Below are positions 63,001 through 64,000 of a stretch of DNA of 64,000 nucleotides, piece by piece; within the stretch, counting starts at the first letter, position 1, and every line of letters starts with the position of its first letter. Source of the stretch: Leptasterias polaris. Its lineage: Eukaryota > Echinodermata > Asteroidea > Forcipulatida > Asteriidae. Both the position numbers and the translations under genes were made by a program. The notes under the pieces are model-generated. The model saw only the letters and a program-made list of their open reading frames with translations. It had not been told where the DNA came from and did no database searches. The DNA is taken from positions 4,588,001 through 4,652,000 of the forward strand of contig JAZGTN010000025.1 in assembly GCA_037783415.1 (NCBI GenBank), written 5' to 3'.

Positions 63001-64000
63001 CTGTGAACGTGATCTTGACTGACTGAGGTGCAGTTGAACCAGCCTTTGGTGTGGTCTTTCCTTCTGATTGCCCGGCAGTGACACTTGATGTGGTTTTCTT
63101 CAAAGTAATAAGAACTCCACGAAGATTGATACTGTTTGTGAACTCTCGCTCTAAGACTGCACTTCTGCCAACAGCCTGCTCAATTGGTAACTTGGAAAAT
63201 GTTAGCAAGTGTGTGTCATTGGCATTGACGAGATCTCCTCTTGTCTTGTCTTTTGACTCTACACCATTTTCGCTATCCATATTTTGAAGACAGTACCCTG
63301 AAAAGACAGAAATGTGTGATAAATACACCAGACGGATTGATCAGAGGAAAGGTTGTTGCTATAGTCGATTTTACTTCTCGTAACCTAAATAATGTAAGTC
63401 TTACCTTTTGTGGTTGAAAGCTGAGATGTTGTTGAGGTTGTTGTTTGTTCTGTGCTTGTCTGAGTTGGTGTTGTAACTGCCATGGTGCTTGTGGATTCTT
63501 CGGTTGTGGTCGTTGGTGTTGTCACCGAGACTGTTGTAGTTGCTAACTGAGTTGTGGTAAATTCTACGACCAAAATAAGGACAAAATTGGTATCAGAATA
63601 CTTTTTAATACTTGGAAAATAAAAGGGTCTGAAGACAATTCCTGTCAAAGCGTTGCGTATAGGTATCGAGCATTTGTTTTATAAATGAATGTCTCAGGTT
63701 CGAGAGACTGAAATACTGTTTTCCTGCTACTACCAGCTTACCTTCTGCACAGCCCAAAACATGTAGTTCTAAAGTAGCAGAATCAACACCGGTGACCTGT
63801 AGGACAGACACACGGAATGCCAAAACCCCTTTAAGGGTTCCATCTGCACTCTTCAGGAGCATCTGCGATGGTTGCTTACTGACTGGTGTGAATGTGATCA
63901 CCTGAGAGGAAAGAATAGTTAAACAAATTCAGAAAGTCCTCCTAACCCTTTGTGCACACATTTTTTAACAAACTGTTAGAAACTTGACTCTGATAATAAA
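1..64000 (-). CDS. Giant modular mucin-like extracellular protein, internal part (about 181 exons, both ends outside the window)
   Basis: One continuous spliced reading frame can be followed on the minus strand from a D1C exon near the right edge to a cut LA exon at 1..31. Its protein is a repeat of Thr linker A, domain D1, Thr linker B, domain D2. All exon borders fit GT...AG rules. Linker exons are phase 1-1, N-half domain exons phase 1-0 and C-half exons phase 0-1, so every junction keeps frame. Summed exons give about 36.2 kb, about 12,050 residues. Neither signal peptide nor terminal domains are visible because the gene ends lie outside. Thr/Ser-rich stalks between two-Cys domains suggest a secreted or surface mucin-like structural protein; that role is inference. 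The exon model comes from reading only, without transcript support. Confidence 0.85.
217..2108 (-). CDS. Unit U1 (six exons)
   Basis: Exons on + coordinates: D2C 217..373, D2N 496..857, LB 965..1123, D1C 1302..1461, D1N 1588..1931, LA 2034..2108. D1N is the 344-nt form with the longer Ser loop (TPSTTGTDEP), but its first half matches the ordinary type (LQSTSD, IKLDYLP, N-D-T sequon). U1 therefore looks like a mosaic of the long-linker and ordinary D1N types. Confidence 0.84.
2296..4175 (-). CDS. Unit U2 (six exons)
   Basis: Exons: D2C 2296..2452, D2N 2575..2936, LB 3044..3202, D1C 3381..3540, D1N 3667..3998, LA 4101..4175. Short D1N. The D1 sequon is N-D-T as in U1; all later D1 copies read N-G-T. 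D2N has the GVIITL version. Confidence 0.85.
4363..6227 (-). CDS. Unit U3 (six exons; in-frame 15-nt loss in D2N)
   Basis: Exons: D2C 4363..4519, D2N 4642..4988, LB 5096..5254, D1C 5433..5592, D1N 5719..6050, LA 6153..6227. D2N is 347 nt rather than 362: five residues are missing from the polar loop after SSVTA, with frame kept. D1C carries Thr to Ile in its start (ITFIP). D2N reads GVLITL. Confidence 0.85.
6414..8293 (-). CDS. Unit U4 (six exons)
   Basis: Exons: D2C 6414..6570, D2N 6693..7054, LB 7162..7320, D1C 7499..7658, D1N 7785..8116, LA 8219..8293. Full-length D2N with GVLITL; otherwise the common sequence. The A-tract in the intron left of D2C differs slightly in length from neighbours. 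Confidence 0.85.
8481..8637 (-). CDS. Reference exon D2C: second half of domain D2 (U5)
   Basis: 157 nt, entered in phase 0 after a cacag acceptor and left in phase 1 before a gtaatc donor. It encodes 52 residues beginning FTLSIEAIQSEV and ending VLGCAE. The run GVSGATIELTVLGC matches the end of D1C (GVDSATLELHVLGC), showing that the two domains are homologous. The final Cys is one of only two in the domain and could pair with the Cys of GYC at the start of D2N, closing the module. The ending resembles the strand-plus-Cys end of discoidin-like beta-sandwich domains, but the family cannot be confirmed by eye. Confidence 0.85.
8481..10360 (-). CDS. Unit U5 (six exons, reference unit)
   Basis: Exons: D2C 8481..8637, D2N 8760..9121, LB 9229..9387, D1C 9566..9725, D1N 9852..10183, LA 10286..10360. 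Intron lengths between them: 122, 107, 178, 126 and 102 nt, then 187 nt to the next D2C. Coding total 1,245 nt, 415 residues. D2N reads GVLITL. The separate exon entries describe this unit. Confidence 0.86.
8760..9121 (-). CDS. Reference exon D2N: first half of domain D2 (U5)
   Basis: 362 nt, phase 1 in (ttttcag acceptor), phase 0 out (gtgagc donor), 120 whole codons. It starts GYCLQNMD and shares with D1N the core V-x-T-x-F-x-KK-x-D-x-DFK, so D1 and D2 are paralogous. An RGD tripeptide lies at about domain residues 20-22 and an N-D-T sequon at 27-29. A polar loop of Gly, Ser, Thr and Pro (around residues 75-92) varies in length in U3. The phase-0 intron after ...NGE sits at the same domain position as the one after ...EAQ in D1. 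Confidence 0.87.
9229..9387 (-). CDS. Reference exon LB: Thr-rich linker B (U5)
   Basis: 159 nt, phase 1 at both ends (cgtag acceptor, gtaaga donor), 52 full codons. Of these 26 encode Thr and 7 Ser, with two Pro and no Cys. It joins the VLGCAE end of D1 to the GYC start of D2. Such composition is that of a mucin-type O-glycosylated stalk: extended, hydrated and protease resistant. The exon is symmetric 1-1, so it could be duplicated or lost without a frame change. Confidence 0.87.
9566..9725 (-). CDS. Reference exon D1C: second half of domain D1 (U5)
   Basis: 160 nt, phase 0 in (ctctcag acceptor), phase 1 out (gtaagc donor). It encodes 53 residues beginning VITFTPVSKQPSQ and ending VLGCAE. 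The pattern of alternating hydrophobic residues (LAFRVSVLQVTGV and ATLELHVLGC) suggests beta strands. It completes the domain started in D1N and is clearly related to D2C. Galactose-binding-like/discoidin fold is a possible assignment but remains inference. Confidence 0.86.
9852..10183 (-). CDS. Reference exon D1N: first half of domain D1 (U5)
   Basis: 332 nt, phase 1 in (ctgcag acceptor), phase 0 out (gtgaga donor), 110 whole codons. It opens with GYCLENMD, has an N-G-T sequon near domain residue 30, and ends ...EGTQEAQ. A Ser/Thr-rich loop (ISSSPSTTETEEP) precedes the strand VSVTLKFFTKK. That loop is four residues longer in U1, U7, U12 and U17. The Cys at domain residue 3 probably pairs with the Cys at the end of D1C. 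Confidence 0.87.
10286..10360 (-). CDS. Reference exon LA: Thr-rich linker A (U5)
   Basis: 75 nt, phase 1 at both ends (ttttag acceptor, gtaatt donor). It has 24 whole codons, 13 Thr and 3 Ser, ending PQLPTTP before GYC. It joins D2 of the preceding unit in the transcript to D1. About half the length of LB, so stalk lengths alternate short and long along the protein. Confidence 0.86.
10548..12427 (-). CDS. Unit U6 (six exons)
   Basis: Exons: D2C 10548..10704, D2N 10827..11188, LB 11296..11454, D1C 11633..11792, D1N 11919..12250, LA 12353..12427. Seen by eye this unit differs hardly at all from U5, introns included. GVLITL in D2N; GYCLENMD in D1N; LA has TTTPQ. Confidence 0.85.
12615..14497 (-). 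CDS. Unit U7 (ends at a long-linker junction)
   Basis: Exons: D2C 12615..12771, D2N 12894..13255, LB 13363..13521, D1C 13700..13859, D1N 13986..14329, long-type LA 14432..14497. D2C has Ile to Thr (FSTDEP) and D1C has Thr to Ser (DSASLEL); U17 shares both. D1N is the 344-nt form with LMSTSD, ITLDSLP and IQLISS, the type tied to the long linker. Confidence 0.85.
14432..14953 (-). CDS. Three-exon long Thr linker joining U8 D2 to U7 D1
   Basis: Transcript order: exon 14906..14953 (48 nt, FTTTEYKMTESPTTQ), exon 14707..14769 (63 nt, LLTGETYQVPTTTRSPRRPT), exon 14432..14497 (66 nt, RKTTTT...PQLPTTP). All are phase 1-1 with ttccag, ctttag and aatag acceptors and gtagaa, gtaagt and gtaatt donors. 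The sum is 177 nt, 59 residues, against 25 for ordinary LA. It contains a basic patch (RSPRRP, then RK) unlike the nearly uncharged short linkers. The acceptor of the 66-nt exon was placed at aatag because the nearer aatagcaag site would break the frame. Confidence 0.77.
15272..15315. repeat. (CAAA)11 microsatellite
   Basis: Eleven uninterrupted CAAA units beside the SINE tail in the first long intron. Confidence 0.95.
15338..15773 (-). mobile_element. tRNA-derived SINE, copy 1
   Basis: On the minus strand the head has an A-box-like TGGCAGAGCGG (+ 15753..15763) and a perfect B-box GGTTCGAGTCC (+ 15695..15705). Both are internal RNA polymerase III promoter elements. A body of about 330 bp follows, with GCGC-rich segments, ending in (ATT)n (+ about 15338..15353). 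The head looks Leu-tRNA-like (CTCAAG at the anticodon position) but the stems are degenerate. No clear target-site duplication was found. The 3' (ATT)n tail suggests mobilisation by a CR1/L2-like LINE, by inference. Confidence 0.65.
15826..17704 (-). CDS. Unit U8 (six exons)
   Basis: Exons: D2C 15826..15982, D2N 16104..16465, LB 16573..16731, D1C 16910..17069, D1N 17196..17527, LA 17630..17704. D2C carries Leu to Phe (ATIEFTV), the form found beside all four long linkers. D2N has a synonymous change (gacggc on +) shared with U13. D1N begins GYCFENMD. The D2C-D2N intron is one base shorter than usual. Confidence 0.84.
17892..19771 (-). CDS. Unit U9 (six exons)
   Basis: Exons: D2C 17892..18048, D2N 18171..18532, LB 18640..18798, D1C 18977..19136, D1N 19263..19594, LA 19697..19771. 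GVIITL in D2N and GYCFENMD in D1N. The A-tract upstream of D2C reads aaaaaaccc, as in U26. Confidence 0.85.
19959..21839 (-). CDS. Unit U10 (six exons)
   Basis: Exons: D2C 19959..20115, D2N 20238..20599, LB 20707..20865, D1C 21044..21203, D1N 21330..21661, LA 21765..21839. The D1N-LA intron has one extra A. The LB-D1C intron carries a T to G change (ctgtttaat on +) shared with U24 and U25, marking them as close relatives. Confidence 0.85.
22027..23906 (-). CDS. Unit U11 (six exons)
   Basis: Exons: D2C 22027..22183, D2N 22306..22667, LB 22775..22933, D1C 23112..23271, D1N 23398..23729, LA 23832..23906. D2C has the Phe form (ATIEFTV) although its neighbouring linker is short. This form is otherwise seen beside long linkers and in U24 and U25. 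Confidence 0.85.
24094..25976 (-). CDS. Unit U12 (ends at a long-linker junction)
   Basis: Exons: D2C 24094..24250, D2N 24373..24734, LB 24842..25000, D1C 25179..25338, D1N 25465..25808, long-type LA 25911..25976. D1N is the 344-nt type with LMSTSD, and alone carries Leu to Pro (SDPITIQ). D1C keeps the common DSATLEL, unlike U7 and U17. Confidence 0.85.
25911..26432 (-). CDS. Three-exon long Thr linker joining U13 D2 to U12 D1
   Basis: Exons 26385..26432, 26186..26248 and 25911..25976 in transcript order. I see no coding difference from the first long-linker copy at 14432..14953; splice borders are the same. Confidence 0.77.
26751..26802. repeat. (CAAA)13 microsatellite
   Basis: Thirteen units at the equivalent place in the second long intron, the longest of the four copies. 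Confidence 0.95.
26825..27260 (-). mobile_element. tRNA-derived SINE, copy 2
   Basis: Same element in the same intron position at the U12/U13 junction. B-box at + 27182..27192, A-box at + 27240..27250. Differs from copy 1 by very few bases (for example aggtactg for aggtgctg), so it was copied with the array rather than inserted anew. Confidence 0.65.
27313..29190 (-). CDS. Unit U13 (six exons)
   Basis: Exons: D2C 27313..27469, D2N 27590..27951, LB 28059..28217, D1C 28396..28555, D1N 28682..29013, LA 29116..29190. D2C has the Phe form. D1N carries Glu to Lys in the loop (TETEKP). The D2C-D2N intron is two bases shorter than normal. D2N shares U8's synonymous change. Confidence 0.84.
29378..31257 (-). 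CDS. Unit U14 (six exons)
   Basis: Exons: D2C 29378..29534, D2N 29657..30018, LB 30126..30284, D1C 30463..30622, D1N 30749..31080, LA 31183..31257. D1C has Ala to Thr (GVLTFRV), shared only with U19. Confidence 0.85.
31445..33324 (-). CDS. Unit U15 (six exons)
   Basis: Exons: D2C 31445..31601, D2N 31724..32085, LB 32193..32351, D1C 32530..32689, D1N 32816..33147, LA 33250..33324. No amino-acid difference from the common right-hand sequence (GVIITL, GYCFENMD) was noticed. Confidence 0.85.
33512..35391 (-). CDS. Unit U16 (six exons)
   Basis: Exons: D2C 33512..33668, D2N 33791..34152, LB 34260..34418, D1C 34597..34756, D1N 34883..35214, LA 35317..35391. LB has Thr to Ser near its end (SSTK), shared with U19. 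D1N reads GYCLENMD and LA TTTPQ, both like U1-U6 and unlike its neighbours, suggesting a patch of conversion. Confidence 0.85.
35579..37461 (-). CDS. Unit U17 (ends at a long-linker junction)
   Basis: Exons: D2C 35579..35735, D2N 35858..36219, LB 36327..36485, D1C 36664..36823, D1N 36950..37293, long-type LA 37396..37461. Shares FSTDEP in D2C, DSASLEL in D1C and the 344-nt LMSTSD-type D1N with U7, ten units away. D2N reads GVLITL where U7 has GVIITL. Confidence 0.85.
37396..37917 (-). CDS. Three-exon long Thr linker joining U18 D2 to U17 D1
   Basis: Exons 37870..37917, 37671..37733 and 37396..37461. The last one differs from the other copies by a two-base change that turns one Thr codon into Val (STTV becomes SVTV). 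Splice sites are unchanged. Confidence 0.77.
38236..38275. repeat. (CAAA)10 microsatellite
   Basis: Ten units at the equivalent place in the third long intron. Confidence 0.95.
38298..38733 (-). mobile_element. tRNA-derived SINE, copy 3
   Basis: Same element at the U17/U18 junction. B-box at + 38655..38665, A-box at + 38713..38723, (TAA)n at its left end. Confidence 0.65.
38786..40665 (-). CDS. Unit U18 (six exons)
   Basis: Exons: D2C 38786..38942, D2N 39065..39426, LB 39534..39692, D1C 39871..40030, D1N 40157..40488, LA 40591..40665. D2C has the Phe form as expected beside a long linker. D2N lacks the synonymous change of U8 and U13. Confidence 0.85.
40853..42732 (-). CDS. Unit U19 (six exons)
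   Basis: Exons: D2C 40853..41009, D2N 41132..41493, LB 41601..41759, D1C 41938..42097, D1N 42224..42555, LA 42658..42732. Combines the LB change of U16 (SSTK) with the D1C change of U14 (GVLTFRV), and has its own Ile to Val in D1N (LITVQV). Confidence 0.85.
42919..44789 (-). CDS. Unit U20 (mosaic D1N; ends at a long-linker junction)
   Basis: Exons: D2C 42919..43075, D2N 43198..43559, LB 43667..43825, D1C 44004..44163, D1N 44290..44621, long-type LA 44724..44789. D1N begins like the long-linker type (LMSTSD, ITLDSLP) but ends like the ordinary type (IRLISSSPSTTETEEP, 332 nt). The switch lies between about 44421 and 44506. Confidence 0.85.
44724..45245 (-). CDS. Three-exon long Thr linker joining U21 D2 to U20 D1
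   Basis: Exons 45198..45245, 44999..45061 and 44724..44789, same splice borders and same coding as the copy at 14432..14953. This is the last long linker in the window; the next eight unit junctions rightward are short. Confidence 0.77.
45564..45607. repeat. (CAAA)11 microsatellite
   Basis: Eleven units at the equivalent place in the fourth long intron. Confidence 0.95.
45630..46065 (-). mobile_element. tRNA-derived SINE, copy 4
   Basis: Same element at the U20/U21 junction. B-box at + 45987..45997, A-box at + 46045..46055. Confidence 0.65.
46118..47997 (-). CDS. Unit U21 (six exons)
   Basis: Exons: D2C 46118..46274, D2N 46397..46758, LB 46866..47024, D1C 47203..47362, D1N 47489..47820, LA 47923..47997. 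D2C Phe form. The D1C-D1N intron has a base (cctcaccc on +) shared with U1 only. Confidence 0.85.
48185..50065 (-). CDS. Unit U22 (six exons)
   Basis: Exons: D2C 48185..48341, D2N 48464..48825, LB 48933..49091, D1C 49270..49429, D1N 49556..49887, LA 49991..50065. LB has Val to Ile (TTTISVTT). One extra A in the D1N-LA intron, as in U10, U23 and U24. Confidence 0.85.
50253..52133 (-). CDS. Unit U23 (six exons)
   Basis: Exons: D2C 50253..50409, D2N 50532..50893, LB 51001..51159, D1C 51338..51497, D1N 51624..51955, LA 52059..52133. D1N uniquely has Arg to Ile (AFIIAIS). Extra A in the D1N-LA intron. Confidence 0.85.
52321..54201 (-). CDS. Unit U24 (six exons)
   Basis: Exons: D2C 52321..52477, D2N 52600..52961, LB 53069..53227, D1C 53406..53565, D1N 53692..54023, LA 54127..54201. 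D2C Phe form although its left-hand linker is short; carries the ctgtttaat intron marker of U10. Confidence 0.85.
54389..56268 (-). CDS. Unit U25 (six exons)
   Basis: Exons: D2C 54389..54545, D2N 54668..55029, LB 55137..55295, D1C 55474..55633, D1N 55760..56091, LA 56194..56268. D2C Phe form and the ctgtttaat intron marker, like U24, plus DSASLEL in D1C, otherwise seen only in U7 and U17. Confidence 0.85.
56456..58335 (-). CDS. Unit U26 (six exons)
   Basis: Exons: D2C 56456..56612, D2N 56735..57096, LB 57204..57362, D1C 57541..57700, D1N 57827..58158, LA 58261..58335. D1N has a synonymous Leu codon change (caagagggg on +) shared only with U27, so U26 and U27 look like a fresh duplicate pair. 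Confidence 0.85.
58523..60402 (-). CDS. Unit U27 (six exons)
   Basis: Exons: D2C 58523..58679, D2N 58802..59163, LB 59271..59429, D1C 59608..59767, D1N 59894..60225, LA 60328..60402. Shares the synonymous D1N change with U26; the A-tract left of D2C reads aaaaaaaacc, shared with U28. Confidence 0.85.
60590..62469 (-). CDS. Unit U28 (six exons)
   Basis: Exons: D2C 60590..60746, D2N 60869..61230, LB 61338..61496, D1C 61675..61834, D1N 61961..62292, LA 62395..62469. Common right-hand protein sequence with no private amino-acid change noticed. Confidence 0.85.
62657..63901 (-). CDS. Unit U29, partial (D1N and LA lie beyond the window)
   Basis: Exons: D2C 62657..62813, D2N 62936..63297, LB 63405..63563, D1C 63742..63901. 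The window ends inside the D1C-D1N intron. D2N has GVLITL, the version otherwise restricted to U3-U6 and U17, so a different unit subtype may begin here. Confidence 0.85.

Larger units (their letters stand above)
1..64000. repeat. Tandem array of 29 coding units, about 2,067 bp each
   Basis: The same block recurs head to tail across the whole window. Spacing between successive D2C exons is 2,079, 2,067, 2,051, then mostly 2,065-2,068 bp; the four units with a long linker are 3,199-3,219 bp. Exons and introns are both nearly identical between units, with scattered single-base changes and a few small indels. A 15-nt loss in U3 and a 12-nt length difference in D1N are in frame. Confidence 0.97.

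Noticed and set aside
1..64000. CRISPR array or bacterial repeat locus
   Set aside because: Repeats are about 2 kb with coding exons and spliceosomal introns; there are no short repeats with unique spacers.
1..64000. Twenty-nine independent small genes
   Set aside because: No unit has its own start region, terminator or poly(A) signal, and the frame passes from each D2C exon through a phase-1 junction into the next linker.

Overview
The window looks like the interior of one enormous metazoan gene, read entirely on the minus strand. No start codon region, terminal exon, promoter or poly(A) end is visible, so the gene runs past both edges. Evidence for an animal genome: short AT-rich introns with GT...AG borders (gtaag-type donors), exon modules bounded by phase-1 introns, Thr/Ser-rich mucin-type linkers, a tRNA-derived SINE, and simple repeats. 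The SINE tail and overall style suggest a marine invertebrate, perhaps a deuterostome, but that assignment is a weak inference.

Layout: a head-to-tail array of 29 units (U1-U29, numbered by rising + coordinate; protein order is the reverse, U29 most N-terminal). The standard unit is about 2,067 bp. Read along the minus strand, each unit has six exons: LA (Thr-rich linker, 75 nt), D1N (332 or 344 nt), D1C (160 nt), LB (Thr-rich linker, 159 nt), D2N (362 nt) and D2C (157 nt). D1N+D1C encode one domain of about 164-168 residues; D2N+D2C encode a related domain of 173 residues. Each domain has one Cys near its start (GYC) and one at its end (VLGC). Domain-linker borders are phase-1 introns and each domain is split by one phase-0 intron, so the reading frame stays open across the array. 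I count 181 exons or exon parts, about 36.2 kb of coding sequence or about 12,050 residues, in 64 kb.

Four units (U7, U12, U17, U20) carry a long linker: LA is replaced by three exons (48+63+66 nt, 59 residues), and an 872-nt-class intron holds a tRNA-derived SINE and a (CAAA)n tract. These divide the array into higher-order blocks of 5, 5 and 3 units (11,479, 11,485 and 7,328 bp). Introns look almost as similar between units as exons, which points to recent amplification and homogenisation.

The likely product is a giant, secreted or surface, mucin-like structural or adhesive protein made of alternating folded domains and O-glycosylated stalks. No gene symbol is recognised and the domain family is not firmly identified.
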